IMG/VR virus record: IMGVR_UViG_3300050120_000230
Coordinates: 276,325 to 340,324 of that record
Length of the DNA stretch: 64,000 bases
Origin: a virus
Strand: one strand, 5' to 3'
In this document: piece by piece, positions 16,780 through 23,874 of the stretch
How the letters are laid out: each line of letters begins with the position of its first letter
How positions within the stretch are numbered: the first letter of the stretch is position 1
Translations under genes and position numbers: made by a program
Notes under the pieces: generated by a model
The model's database searches: none
The model's input: the letters and a program-made list of their open reading frames with translations, nothing else
Told to the model about the DNA's origin: nothing

Positions 16780-17503
16780 GTCGTTCTCGTATCGGGGTTG
16801 GCGTGGGGCTGGCTTCAAGTTCAAGTTCACCAAAGGCGTAAACGTCTTGGTGGGGATGAACGGCTGCGGCAAAACCAACTCTGCCGAACTGTTGGCGATT
16901 CTTGTGGGTCACAAAGACGCGCACAAACTGTTGCGCGAAGACGACCAACTCAAATACGCCAAGATCGTCGTCGGCGAAGACGTGGGACCGTCTGCTACGC
17001 AGCGATACGTTTTGGAACTGAAGGACGGCATCGACCTTGAGAAAATCAACGCCTTCAAGGACTGTTTACCAACACTGACCAGTTTCGTGCTTCAGCAAGA
17101 CGATCTGCGGGATGATCGGTTCGTGACGGCTAGGCGCGAGCCGGTTGAATGCCAAAAAGACATGCTGGAATGGCTCCGCGCGCACGATCTCGATCTGCGG
17201 CTCTACGTCAAGGATGGTGAGTACGCGACATTGCTGGTTAGCGAGACCGGCGCGCAACGCTATCTGATGACCGTGGGGATGCGGCGGGCGCCGAGCGCAA
17301 CGCCGATGATCGTCGAGCATCCCGAGCGCAGCCTCCACATCATGCTGCGGAGGCGGATTGCCGATTACTATCGCGAGAGCAACGATCAGCAAGTCATCTT
17401 GACGACGCATGACCCGGAAGTGCTTAGCATGGTAGACAGTGCTCGATGGGGCACATACCACGATTGTGCCATCGACATGTCGGACAAGAAAATCAGATGG
17501 TAA
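16769..17503 (+). CDS. ABC/RecF-like ATPase with altered Walker B
   Basis: A 244-residue P-loop protein. Walker A is GMNGCGKT at 29-36 after an amphipathic IESFSYRGWRG start, as in RecF/OLD-type ATPases. A short signature-like RYLMTVGMRR is followed by PMIVEHPERSLH, where the usual DE of Walker B is replaced by EH, and by ILTTHDPEVLSMVD, the switch-like region. The family's coiled-coil arm is very short or missing. With the catalytic Glu replaced by His, ATP turnover is doubtful. Could sense DNA ends or act as a decoy. Start ATG 16769 overlaps the upstream gene. Confidence 0.7.
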   Translation: MYIESFSYRGWRGAGFKFKFTKGVNVLVGMNGCGKTNSAELLAILVGHKDAHKLLREDDQLKYAKIVVGEDVGPSATQRYVLELKDGIDLEKINAFKDCLPTLTSFVLQQDDLRDDRFVTARREPVECQKDMLEWLRAHDLDLRLYVKDGEYATLLVSETGAQRYLMTVGMRRAPSATPMIVEHPERSLHIMLRRRIADYYRESNDQQVILTTHDPEVLSMVDSARWGTYHDCAIDMSDKKIRW

Positions 17504-17961
17504 CGGTCAAGGACTTGTCTAATCTTCTCGATACGCTGGTCGTCGATGACACGCGCTCGATCATTCTCGTTCCAAAGCAAACGCCGAATCACCTAGACTC
17601 AGCGCACTCCATCCCACCGGAATATTTGTGGATGATTCCGTTGTCGGCGGCTGGACACTACATCATCCACGACCACGCCAAAGAACCAGAGGGCATACAA
17701 GCATTTGAGCATTGTAGGTCACCGATCATTCAATACGATTTGTATGATGACCGTAGCTTCAGCTACCAGCGCACTCGTCTCCACGACATGGGCATGACAC
17801 AGTGGTGCGAAGAAACCCTTCGCGGCCACTACATCGTGCGTAAGAACTATGAGGCGGTTTTGCCGCCGCCGAGCGTCAAAACGATCATCGAAGTCTGGTT
17901 CGATGACCCAGTGGACGCCGTGGTTTTCAAGATGCGATGGAAGGGCAACCCATGCGAATAG
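17497..17961 (+). CDS. DAVVFKMRW-family protein (154 aa)
   Basis: ATG 17497 overlaps the ATPase stop. Larger than most family members, with an N-terminal DLSNLLDTLVVDDTRS helix and a long middle. The family unit is C-terminal: MTQWCEETLRGHYIVRK, then WFDDPVDAVVFKMRW. Coupled to the next gene. Confidence 0.7.
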   Translation: MVTVKDLSNLLDTLVVDDTRSIILVPKQTPNHLDSAHSIPPEYLWMIPLSAAGHYIIHDHAKEPEGIQAFEHCRSPIIQYDLYDDRSFSYQRTRLHDMGMTQWCEETLRGHYIVRKNYEAVLPPPSVKTIIEVWFDDPVDAVVFKMRWKGNPCE

Positions 17962-18254
17962 AGGATCGCCCGAACATCGCTCTTTCGCATCTTGACCTTC
18001 AAGATGGCAGGCACGAGGACATCAGCGATCTGCCTATCGTCGTCGTGCCGTTGAAAAACGTCTGTATTTCTGGTGGCAGCCTTGCATTGGCGCCCGAGAC
18101 TAGGCATTGGCTAATTGCCAACGTCGGCCACCAATATCGTGGCGAGCAGATTTCGTGCTGGGATTATATCCTCGCAGAGAGCGCCACCGGGCTCGCGACG
18201 TTTCGGTTCAAAGACGTAACGCACGCCACCTTGTTCAAAATGTTCTTCTCATGA
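17952..18254 (+). CDS. HATLFKMFF-family protein (100 aa)
   Basis: ATG overlaps the end of the preceding gene. C-terminal FKDVTHATLFKMFFS matches the DAxLFKM pattern with His for Asp. The middle has the family helix (ETRHWLIANVG). Directly followed, again with overlap, by the LNxLLKMF tandem array. Confidence 0.7.
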   Translation: MRIEDRPNIALSHLDLQDGRHEDISDLPIVVVPLKNVCISGGSLALAPETRHWLIANVGHQYRGEQISCWDYILAESATGLATFRFKDVTHATLFKMFFS

Positions 18255-18508
18255 GTTCCGATCTGGATCGCGTGGCCGAATTGAACACGTTGATGAAGAT
18301 GTTCGGCATCGACGGGAAAGTCATGTTTTTCCCAAAAAACTCGCTGCCCTTTCATCTCCAAGGGATTTTTCACGGCGTGCATCAGGGAACCTCACGTAAC
18401 TCGGTGGCCGAGATCGAACAGTTCGTGCAAGACCTCATCAACGAGGACAAGGCGCCGGGCTTGGGCGTGCAACTGCAAACGACCATCGCCAAGCGTGCTG
18501 CGAAATGA
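18251..18508 (+). CDS. LNxLLKMF-array protein 1 (85 aa)
   Basis: First of eight tandem small genes sharing an N-terminal helix of the form ELNTLxKMFgi and a C-terminal helix. Here: RVAELNTLMKMFGID near residue 7 and EIEQFVQDLINEDK near residue 54. Between them is a strand-rich segment. Function unknown. Overlaps neighbours by four bases each. Confidence 0.7.
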   Translation: MSSDLDRVAELNTLMKMFGIDGKVMFFPKNSLPFHLQGIFHGVHQGTSRNSVAEIEQFVQDLINEDKAPGLGVQLQTTIAKRAAK

Positions 18509-18750
18509 TCCGCGATGATTATTACCGCGATGTGTGCCCGCGCATTGGTAAGCTCAACGTGCTCCTTAAGCTCTACGATCTTGGGGAGATCACGGTTGGG
18601 ATGACGGCCGACTATCGCCAGCAATTCACTCATCGAATTGGGGCACCCGAGCACGAGAATTACACGGTGCGCTGGACGCTGGATTCCATCGAACACCACG
18701 TCAATCTGCTGATCGGCATAAAACAGCGAAGGATTGCAAGTGGCGAGTAG
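18505..18750 (+). CDS. LNxLLKMF-array protein 2 (81 aa)
   Basis: Carries GKLNVLLKLYDLGEI at residues 15-29 and the C-terminal helix SIEHHVNLLIGIKQRR. Same layout as its neighbours. Start ATG overlaps the preceding TGA. Confidence 0.7.
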   Translation: MIRDDYYRDVCPRIGKLNVLLKLYDLGEITVGMTADYRQQFTHRIGAPEHENYTVRWTLDSIEHHVNLLIGIKQRRIASGE

Positions 18751-19084
18751 CGAACTCGGCGCGGCGCTCGAACGTCTTGGTGTTGAGCCGAAAGCGCATC
18801 TCGGTGGTTATCGCACGACGCTTGAGCGGTTCGACCACATCAACACGCTCTTCAAAATGTTCGGCATAAAGGCCGAAGCCGGTATCCGCGCGCCAATGCC
18901 GTTTGACGACTATCGATATTTCAACATCATCGTCGAGATCACAACGGTGCACGACAGTGGCACGCAGATCACCCGCATGGGCTATCCCTTCAAGACGACC
19001 AATGAGCTTGCGGCCTTCGCCGACACTCTGATCCGGCGCGCTCAGGGCCTAGAACCAGAAATCGAAGAGTGGCGCCATGCGTGA
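18740..19084 (+). CDS. LNxLLKMF-array protein 3 (114 aa)
   Basis: GTG 18740 is preferred because AAGG lies about seven bases before it; the frame also offers TTG 18734. It has DHINTLFKMFGIKAE, a strand region (YRYFNIIVEITTV) and a C-terminal helix (TNELAAFADTLIRRA). Overlaps the previous gene by 11 bases. Confidence 0.65.
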   Translation: MASSELGAALERLGVEPKAHLGGYRTTLERFDHINTLFKMFGIKAEAGIRAPMPFDDYRYFNIIVEITTVHDSGTQITRMGYPFKTTNELAAFADTLIRRAQGLEPEIEEWRHA

Positions 19085-19271
19085 TGATCGCATGGACGAA
19101 TTGAACACCCTATTGAAGACGTTCGATACGGGTCTAAGCGTCGAGCCGTTTTCAGGCGGGTATCCGCCGACCAGCTATGCCCTGCTCGAAGACAAGTTGA
19201 TCGTCTTCATCGGCGCTTTTGAGGCAGTCGAGAAAATGGGGCACAGCCGAATGACAGAGCAAAACCAGTGA
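19077..19271 (+). CDS. LNxLLKMF-array protein 4 (64 aa)
   Basis: Shortest member. DELNTLLKTFDTGLSVE at residues 7-23, then a Gly/Pro turn region, then LLEDKLIVFIGAFEAVEK. It has the shared N-terminal helix, but the C-terminal helix motif is weaker, so it may be a truncated copy. Confidence 0.65.
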   Translation: MRDDRMDELNTLLKTFDTGLSVEPFSGGYPPTSYALLEDKLIVFIGAFEAVEKMGHSRMTEQNQ

Positions 19272-19567
19272 AGCGGATGTCGATCACCGAGCGGGATGCC
19301 GAGATCAAGGCGCTCAACGTTCTTTTCAAGATGTTCGACATCCACGCCGTGGCTCATTACGACGAGGGTAAACCGAACAGCAATGCCGGATGCTGGCGGC
19401 CGTATCCCTTTCGGATAGGGACCTTCGAGACGACCGAAGGGACTGGTGCTCGTGCCGGATCGTTGCGCGAAAAGATGACAACGAAATACATGTTCTATTC
19501 GCTGCAAGAACTCATCAAACAGGTCCATATCATGGTCAGCGAACATCAAACGAAAGAAGTCGCGTGA
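19268..19567 (+). CDS. LNxLLKMF-array protein 5 (99 aa)
   Basis: GTG overlaps the previous stop. KALNVLFKMFDIHAVAHYDEG at residues 14-34, a central strand region with an FRIGTFETTEG segment, and the C-terminal helix SLQELIKQVHIMVSEHQ. A full-length member. Confidence 0.7.
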   Translation: MKRMSITERDAEIKALNVLFKMFDIHAVAHYDEGKPNSNAGCWRPYPFRIGTFETTEGTGARAGSLREKMTTKYMFYSLQELIKQVHIMVSEHQTKEVA

Positions 19568-19851
19568 CCTGTCCAATTCGTTCGGCAAAAGCGAAAGAAG
19601 CGTGGGCGAGGCGGCGGCAGAGAAACGACCGCTGCGACGAGTTGAACACGCTGCTGAAGATGTTCGACCTGAACTTCGTGACCGGCTATGCCGACCGTGA
19701 GCGGCGAATGTCGAAACAGGAGTTCAACGACTATCGCTATCGGCTATATGGCATGGGTCCGGCCATTTCGATGGAATACTTCCACACGCTCGAAGACCTC
19801 ACACGGCGAGTGAACGTGCTTATCGGAGAGGTGTCCGGTGTCCGAGTTTGA
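19564..19851 (+). CDS. LNxLLKMF-array protein 6 (95 aa)
   Basis: GTG overlaps the previous stop. A basic N-terminal helix (AKEAWARRRQRND) precedes DELNTLLKMFDLNFVTGY. Then a strand region YRYRLYGMGPAISMEYFHTL, and the C-terminal helix LEDLTRRVNVLIGEV. Confidence 0.7.
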   Translation: MTCPIRSAKAKEAWARRRQRNDRCDELNTLLKMFDLNFVTGYADRERRMSKQEFNDYRYRLYGMGPAISMEYFHTLEDLTRRVNVLIGEVSGVRV

Positions 19852-20251
19852 ACACGAGCTTGCGAAGCTGCAAACAGTCTTTGATACACGAGCACACGAA
19901 CTCGAAGAGCTTGGGAAACTGCAAGTCACTTTGAAGATGGCTGGCAAGGCGGGCGATGTCGCCCATTACAAATATGGGCCGGGCTTCGTCTTCCGATGCT
20001 GGTGGCAAACAGGCAGCGGTGGCAGGGGATTCGAAGAAGACGAGTATTTCGAGGAACTAGATGAACTGAAGAAGCGCGTTCACGCTATCGCCACCGGTCA
20101 CATCGCGGCGAGGGCCGACCCGAAAACAAATTCCATCGACGAGACGGCTATTGAGCCGCTTTTTGTCTCAAGTTCACGCTGGGCGCCTTTCGCCGAACTG
20201 AACATCCAACGCGCAATGCAGAAGCACAAACGTGACAACGGAGGAATATAA
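19838..20251 (+). CDS. LNxLLKMF-array protein 7 (137 aa)
   Basis: Long N-terminal helix, then ELGKLQVTLKMAGKAGD, a divergent copy of the array motif. The middle has KYGPGFVFRCWWQTG and FEELDELKKRVHAIATGH, corresponding to the strand segment and C-terminal helix, followed by a 50-residue extension. GTG start inside the previous gene. Confidence 0.6.
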   Translation: MSEFEHELAKLQTVFDTRAHELEELGKLQVTLKMAGKAGDVAHYKYGPGFVFRCWWQTGSGGRGFEEDEYFEELDELKKRVHAIATGHIAARADPKTNSIDETAIEPLFVSSSRWAPFAELNIQRAMQKHKRDNGGI

Positions 20252-20483
20252 AATCTGGGCCGCCGTGACCCATGACCGCGTCGAGGGATTGCGCGTCTTG
20301 GTGAAGTTGTTCGGCGGCAAACTGCACTTAGGATTCCACGACGTTTGGGTCACGCCTAACGGCCCGGTGTGGCGACAGTTCTTTTCCGCTGTCGGAACAA
20401 ACCTCACTACTTTCGACACTTTCGAAGAGCTTGAGACTCACGTCAAAACGACCCTCGCTGAAAAACTTGATGTCGTTGACTAA
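20232..20483 (+). CDS. LNxLLKMF-array protein 8 (83 aa)
   Basis: Last member. VEGLRVLVKLFGGKLHLGFHD is a drifted N-terminal motif; the C-terminal helix is FEELETHVKTTLAEKLD. The stop overlaps a CTAAATA late-type element. Start GTG 20232 overlaps the previous gene by 20 bases. Confidence 0.65.
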   Translation: MTTEEYKIWAAVTHDRVEGLRVLVKLFGGKLHLGFHDVWVTPNGPVWRQFFSAVGTNLTTFDTFEELETHVKTTLAEKLDVVD

Positions 20484-20486
20484 ATA
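20480..20486 (+). promoter_or_regulatory. late promoter-like CTAAATA
   Basis: CTAAATA at the array end, upstream of the 43-aa frame at 20529 and of the tRNA cluster. May supply a late transcript for the tRNAs. Confidence 0.5.
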
Positions 20487-20528
20487 AATGTTGACGGGCC
20501 GATTCCGGTCCTTCATAAAGAACATACT

Positions 20529-20660
20529 ATGACAAACGCACGCACCATTTTCGGAACCGCCAACGCGCCCCTCGGGCGCGATTGCGGCGATATGGGCGGT
20601 CGGGGCGAACGAGAACTTCGCGCCGGGATGGTTCGTCATGGTGTTCTGACCAGCTTCTAA
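20529..20660 (+). CDS. possible small peptide (43 aa)
   Basis: ATG 42 bases after a CTAAATA element, reading MTNARTIFGTANAPLG and ending VLTSF. Composition is Gly/Arg-rich. No clear ribosome-binding site and no family, so it could be non-coding leader sequence for the tRNA cluster. Confidence 0.35.
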   Translation: MTNARTIFGTANAPLGRDCGDMGGRGERELRAGMVRHGVLTSF

Positions 20661-20692
20661 AAGCAGTCACTCCCCCAAAAATCGAAACCGTT

Positions 20693-20722
20693 CCGGCGAC
20701 CAGTGGAAATCCCACTGGCCGG
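20693..20722 (+). other. hairpin upstream of tRNA cluster
   Basis: CCAGTGG (20700-20706) pairs with CCACTGG (20712-20718), flanked by a CCGG/CCGG extension. No T-run follows. It could be a processing site or terminator just before the first tRNA. Confidence 0.45.
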
Positions 20723-20748
20723 ACGATTGTCCAACTTCAAATGACAAT

Positions 20749-20824
20749 GGAGCGGTAGCTCAGTGGTAGCAGCGCCGGTTTGTCAGGCCGAAGGTCGCGG
20801 GTTCGATCCCCGTCCGCTTCGCCA
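20749..20824 (+). tRNA. tRNA-Asp (anticodon GTC)
   Basis: Acceptor stem GGAGCGG / CCGCTTC (one G-U pair), T-loop TTCGATC, and encoded CCA. Anticodon loop TTGTCAG reads GTC (Asp). The anticodon stem has a C-A mismatch at its base; otherwise the clover-leaf is complete. Confidence 0.85.
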
Positions 20825-20849
20825 TTTCATTTGAAGCTAGGTGATTTGA

Positions 20850-20921
20850 GCGGCTGTAGCTCAGTGGTAGAGCATCTCGTTGCCAACGAGAATGTCGCGG
20901 GTTCGAATCCCGCCAGCCGCT
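20850..20921 (+). tRNA. tRNA-Gly (anticodon GCC)
   Basis: Acceptor GCGGCTG / CAGCCGC. Anticodon stem TCTCG/CGAGA with loop TTGCCAA, reading GCC (Gly, codons GGC/GGU). T-arm loop TTCGAAT. No CCA is encoded; the discriminator is T. Confidence 0.9.
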
Positions 20922-20957
20922 CAAATCACCTAGAAGGCAATCCTCCGAGACCTTTAC

Positions 20958-21031
20958 GGAGCGTTCGACTATGGGTAAGTCATCACCCTTTCAAGGTGAG
21001 GTAGCGGGTTCGAGCCCCGCACGCTCTACCA
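20958..21031 (+). tRNA. tRNA-Glu (anticodon TTC)
   Basis: Acceptor GGAGCGT / ACGCTCT with G-U at the first pair. Anticodon stem TCACC/GGTGA with loop CTTTCAA reads TTC (Glu, GAA). Discriminator A, CCA encoded. Confidence 0.85.
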
Positions 21032-21033
21032 AT

Positions 21034-21107
21034 GGACCGTTCGTCTATGGGTAGGACACCACGTTCTCAGCGTGGGGGAAGGGGTTCAAGCCCCCTACGG
21101 TCTACCA
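21034..21107 (+). tRNA. tRNA-Glu (anticodon CTC)
   Basis: Starts two bases after the previous tRNA. Acceptor GGACCGT / ACGGTCT, anticodon stem CCACG/CGTGG with loop TTCTCAG, reading CTC (Glu, GAG). Encoded CCA. Together with the previous gene it covers both Glu codons. Confidence 0.85.
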
Positions 21108-21144
21108 ATCTCAGCTTCGGTTGAGACGATCTTTGAAACTATAT

Positions 21145-21216
21145 GCGGGCGTAACTCAGCGGTAGAGTGTCAGCCTTCCAAGCTGTTCGTCGCAGGTTCG
21201 ATCCCTGTCGCCCGCT
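21145..21216 (+). tRNA. tRNA-Gly (anticodon TCC)
   Basis: Acceptor GCGGGCG / CGCCCGC. Anticodon loop CTTCCAA reads TCC (Gly, GGA). The anticodon stem TCAGC/GCTGT has one T-T mismatch at the base. No CCA encoded. Confidence 0.8.
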
Positions 21217-21225
21217 CACTTTCAT

Positions 21226-21297
21226 GCAATCTTCGTCTATCGGCTAAGACGCCTTGCTTTCCGGCAGGAAAGAGCAGTTCGATTCTGCTAGGTTGCT
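21226..21297 (+). tRNA. decayed or unusual tRNA (Glu-like)
   Basis: Acceptor GCAATCT / AGGTTGC, D-stem GTCT/AGAC, and a T-arm AGCAG/CTGCT with loop TTCGATT are intact. The D-arm is like the two Glu tRNAs. The anticodon arm is one base short: the best folding gives a 6-base loop (TTTCCG) or a mispaired stem with loop CTTTCCG (TTC). No CCA: ACC follows. It is probably a degenerate tRNA-Glu or Gly; the anticodon cannot be assigned with confidence. Confidence 0.55.
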
Positions 21298-21299
21298 AC

Positions 21300-21587
21300 C
21301 TACATCCATTTCAGCTTGAACAACGTCGCGTCATTCAATGACTCGAAGTGCAGAAGGAAAGCGAACTCAAGGCCGCCTTCCTCTTCCCGCGAGACTTGCA
21401 GCGAGAGATAGACATCTTCGAGCATCGTCTCCCGAAGCCACGTCTTGATGTCAGGATTGAAAGCGGTGATCTCGGAATCGCTCAGGCCGCCATCCACACA
21501 AAACGGCGAATCGCACGGCAACTCGACGCGGATCAGATCATTCACGATCTGCGGTGGGTGCGGATGTTTGATGAACAGTTCGGCCAT
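21300..21587 (-). CDS. DATLFKLKW-family protein (95 aa)
   Basis: Minus-strand gene right after the tRNA cluster, ending ESLNDATLFKLKWM. Middle has the family helix (DIKTWLRETMLEDVYLS). Start ATG 21587 is eight bases from the oppositely oriented late promoter at 21595. Confidence 0.75.
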   Translation of the reverse strand: MAELFIKHPHPPQIVNDLIRVELPCDSPFCVDGGLSDSEITAFNPDIKTWLRETMLEDVYLSLQVSREEEGGLEFAFLLHFESLNDATLFKLKWM

Positions 21588-21594
21588 GACGATC

Positions 21595-21601
21595 CTAAAT
21601 A
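21595..21601 (+). promoter_or_regulatory. late promoter CTAAATA
   Basis: CTAAATA followed by six bases and the ATG of the phosphatase gene, implying a leaderless mRNA. Confidence 0.6.
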
Positions 21602-21607
21602 AAGTCG

Positions 21608-22147
21608 ATGTTTACTTTCAAGATCACCGGACTGCAAGACGCTCTCGATCTTCTCGACATGGGTTGGCCGACCAAAACCGTGACCGTCATCCAACGTGGC
21701 GCCAACGTTTACCCGAGAGACGACACGCACATCGTCGTCGCGATGAGCGACGTGGGCGATCCGAAGATGAGCCCGGATGCACCTCATCCGAGGCACCTTC
21801 GTTCGATCCTTGCACACACGGCCAACCTCACCGATCAGGATATGCTTCTGGTGAACTGCTGGGCGGGCCAGAGCCGTTCTACGGCCGCCGCGCTGGCAAT
21901 CCTCATCCAACACGGTTGCACCCCACAGGAGGCTTTAGACCGCGTTGTGGATGAACGTCCAGTCGCGCTGCCGAACGTCCTGTTCGTGAAGCACATCGAC
22001 AAATATTTCGGGCTGAAAGGTGAACTGAACAAGATCGTCAAGGCGTTCATCAGGTCCGAACTCGCGAAACCTTATATCAGGAACACCACACCGTCTGCGG
22101 AAAGCGTAGACGAGATGAAACGATTGATGTCGCTGTTCGGTGATTAG
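21608..22147 (+). CDS. cysteine-dependent protein phosphatase
   Basis: A 179-residue protein with the CX5R signature NCWAGQSR (Cys84, Arg90) of dual-specificity / tyrosine phosphatases, preceded by the typical strand MLLVNC and followed by a helix STAAALAILIQHG. An N-terminal VTVIQRGANVYPRDDTHIVVAMSD region fits the fold's start; the general-acid Asp is probably in the SDVGDP segment. Substrate unknown. Late promoter six bases before the ATG suggests expression late or packaging in the particle. A 40-residue C-terminal extension is present. Confidence 0.75.
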   Translation: MFTFKITGLQDALDLLDMGWPTKTVTVIQRGANVYPRDDTHIVVAMSDVGDPKMSPDAPHPRHLRSILAHTANLTDQDMLLVNCWAGQSRSTAAALAILIQHGCTPQEALDRVVDERPVALPNVLFVKHIDKYFGLKGELNKIVKAFIRSELAKPYIRNTTPSAESVDEMKRLMSLFGD

Positions 22148-22554
22148 TCGTTGAGGGGCTTGCCCCAGCGAGCGAAGTTTTCGAACGCTGAGTGATCTTC
22201 GTAATCGGCCGCGTCTCTCGGATCGGGCATCCGAGTGTGCTGCATGTTGGCCGGAGCTTCCGCCATCAACTTTTTCATCTGATCGTCCGGCTCGCCACCT
22301 TCATAGCGGCTAACGCTGTGGCCGCCGGGATTGGCAAAATTCATCGCAAGGTGTGCGCGAGCCATGGCGTAAGAATCGAACGGGCCGAAGCAACGTGCGC
22401 TGTCGCGCCAATCCCAGCGATTGCCATAATCGTCTTCGAGAAGCGAATACCAGACACCCGGTGCGACTTCTTCGAACGAGCACTCAAGGCCAGTGCTTTC
22501 GGTGAGGTTCTCGGCGCCCTCTGTGATGAGGGTCAAAGCTTTGCGGATGTCCAT
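22144..22554 (-). CDS. small acidic protein with late-type N-terminal helix
   Basis: 136 residues. Starts MDIRKALTLITEGAENLTES, a short amphipathic helix like those of other late genes (see CTS finding). The middle has a WYSLLEDDYGNRWDW segment and ends in ENFARWGKPLND, echoing NFSRWGK in the acidic protein at 34590. Start ATG 22554 is chosen because a minus-strand CTAAATA ends four bases before it. Convergent with the phosphatase gene, overlapping by four bases. Confidence 0.7.
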   Translation of the reverse strand: MDIRKALTLITEGAENLTESTGLECSFEEVAPGVWYSLLEDDYGNRWDWRDSARCFGPFDSYAMARAHLAMNFANPGGHSVSRYEGGEPDDQMKKLMAEAPANMQHTRMPDPRDAADYEDHSAFENFARWGKPLND

Positions 22555-22558
22555 CAGG

Positions 22559-22565
22559 TATTTAG
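22559..22565 (-). promoter_or_regulatory. late promoter CTAAATA (minus)
   Basis: Minus-strand CTAAATA ending four bases before ATG 22554. It sits next to a divergent early-type promoter at 22574. Confidence 0.65.
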
Positions 22566-22573
22566 CAATTCGG

Positions 22574-22601
22574 TTGACGAAATCAACCGATCCGTTAGGT
22601 T
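22574..22601 (+). promoter_or_regulatory. early-type promoter, leaderless
   Basis: -35 TTGACG (22574-22579), 16 bases, -10 TAGGTT (22596-22601), then six bases and ATG 22608. Confidence 0.65.
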
Positions 22602-22607
22602 TGAACG

Positions 22608-22913
22608 ATGCACAAGAAGGTGGAAACTCGGATGATCCGCGTGAAACTGCTCGCCGCTTTGAAGGAGCAGCGAGATTGGAAAATCGAGAACTCAAATCGA
22701 ATTCACCGATCCGATGGTCTGTGGGTTGAGAGAATTAGTGGAGAGCATTCCACCACGTTCTCCATCGGGTCTGCCGATATCGGCGTGCCGCAAGCTTATA
22801 TCGAGGCCGATTCGGAATTGATCGCCGCCTATACCCATGTGGTTGACTTGGGCATCGGCACGGACCCGGCACGTCGTCCGATCCTTGGGTTGCTAGGAAT
22901 CGAAATCCCTTGA
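22608..22913 (+). CDS. hypothetical protein (101 aa)
   Basis: First gene of a plus-strand early unit. Basic N-terminal helix (VKLLAALKEQRDWKIENSNR), then a strand-rich part with SGEHSTTFSIGSADIGV and a C-terminal AYTHVVDLGIGTDP. No family recognised. Overlaps the next gene by four bases. Confidence 0.65.
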   Translation: MHKKVETRMIRVKLLAALKEQRDWKIENSNRIHRSDGLWVERISGEHSTTFSIGSADIGVPQAYIEADSELIAAYTHVVDLGIGTDPARRPILGLLGIEIP

Positions 22914-23338
22914 CCTCCTATCAACTGCTCAAAGAGTATAAGGGCCTAGAGCCCTTCGCTGTATTCCACCCGATCATGTGGACGAAGACTGACGACGATC
23001 TGTGCATAGGGGATCATGAACGCCGTATTCGTGAACTGTTGATGTGGCTCAATGACCGAAACGCACCATATCAAATCATCATCAAAGAAGAACTGAAACC
23101 CGTAGAAAATTTCGACGGATACAACGGCTATCAATCCTACCGGCATTATCACAACAATTACGAACTCGTCGTCGAAGACGATGACGCCGTAGTATTGATG
23201 AAACTTTTCTTCGAAGATTTCGTGCCATTCCCGATTACACCCGAACCTGTTGTGGTTGTTGAAACTTCCACTCCTATTACGGAGCCACCGCCAGAAAATT
23301 TCTTCGCCTTCTGGCTGAAGAGATTGGGATTTGGTTGA
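22910..23338 (+). CDS. DAVVLMKLFF-family protein (142 aa)
   Basis: TTG start overlapping the previous stop. Family helix HERRIRELLMWLNDRNAPYQ, then the motif VEDDDAVVLMKLFFEDF with one insertion. Uniquely followed by a 45-residue Pro/Val/Thr-rich linker ending FFAFWLKRLGFG. The stop TGA lies within the early promoter at 23335. Confidence 0.65.
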   Translation: MTSYQLLKEYKGLEPFAVFHPIMWTKTDDDLCIGDHERRIRELLMWLNDRNAPYQIIIKEELKPVENFDGYNGYQSYRHYHNNYELVVEDDDAVVLMKLFFEDFVPFPITPEPVVVVETSTPITEPPPENFFAFWLKRLGFG

Positions 23339-23362
23339 CGAAAACTGGTTCGATGATAGGTT
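23335..23362 (+). promoter_or_regulatory. early-type promoter
   Basis: -35 TTGACG (23335-23340) inside TTGGTTGACGAA, 16-base spacer, -10 TAGGTT (23357-23362). The gene start at 23389 has an AAAGGAG ribosome-binding site, so this one is not leaderless. Confidence 0.65.
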
Positions 23363-23388
23363 GTGTGTAGACTTCAAAGGAGTGGCAC

Positions 23389-23637
23389 ATGGCGCGTTAT
23401 CAGAACTCAGAAAATTGCGCGCTGACCGGTGTTAGCGGCGCGGAACTGATCCGCCGCTCCGGCGACTGCCAACCCATCGGCGAAATCTACAAGGGCCAAG
23501 ACGGCTGGAAATCCTACGCGGGCTACGAGCTTCCGGCCGAGTTCCGGGGAACGTGGGACCTGCGGGTCGATGCGATCTTCGCCATCAACGAGGCCGACCG
23601 TCTGCAAAATCGGGGGACCTACTATGGCGCGATCTGA
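23389..23637 (+). CDS. hypothetical protein (82 aa)
   Basis: Starts after AAAGGAG. Strand-rich N-terminal half, then WKSYAGYELPAEFRGTWDLR and a helical VDAIFAINEADRLQNR. No family recognised. Overlaps the next gene by 14 bases. Confidence 0.65.
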   Translation: MARYQNSENCALTGVSGAELIRRSGDCQPIGEIYKGQDGWKSYAGYELPAEFRGTWDLRVDAIFAINEADRLQNRGTYYGAI

Positions 23638-23866
23638 CCTGACCCCCGACTATGTCGATTTCGGCGACCACGTTCGCAACGCCGGACTTGGTCAGTGCCA
23701 GTACGTTTCGCGCTACGTTGGCGGGCGCCATGGCTACCCGGATTTTGGCGAGGGTCTGCGCTTCCAAGGCGATCCCATCGACTATCATTTCCTCGAAATC
23801 CACAAGGATGACGTGGACACTTTCATCGAACGCGTGAAAGAGCATCTGCATCGGCGCGGGTTCTGA
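23624..23866 (+). CDS. hypothetical protein (80 aa)
   Basis: ATG 23624. Contains [18 protein letters not shown] and a C-terminal helix ([18 protein letters not shown]). Ends eight bases before the LeuRS start. Could be a small regulator or a partner; nothing in the sequence settles this. Confidence 0.6.
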   Translation: MARSDLTPDYVDFGDHVRNAGLGQCQYVSRYVGGRHGYPDFGEGLRFQGDPIDYHFLEIHKDDVDTFIERVKEHLHRRGF

Positions 23867-23874
23867 GAAACAAC

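Noticed and set aside
20780-21004. Frames through the tRNA cluster
   Set aside because: They run over tRNA genes and have no start signals.
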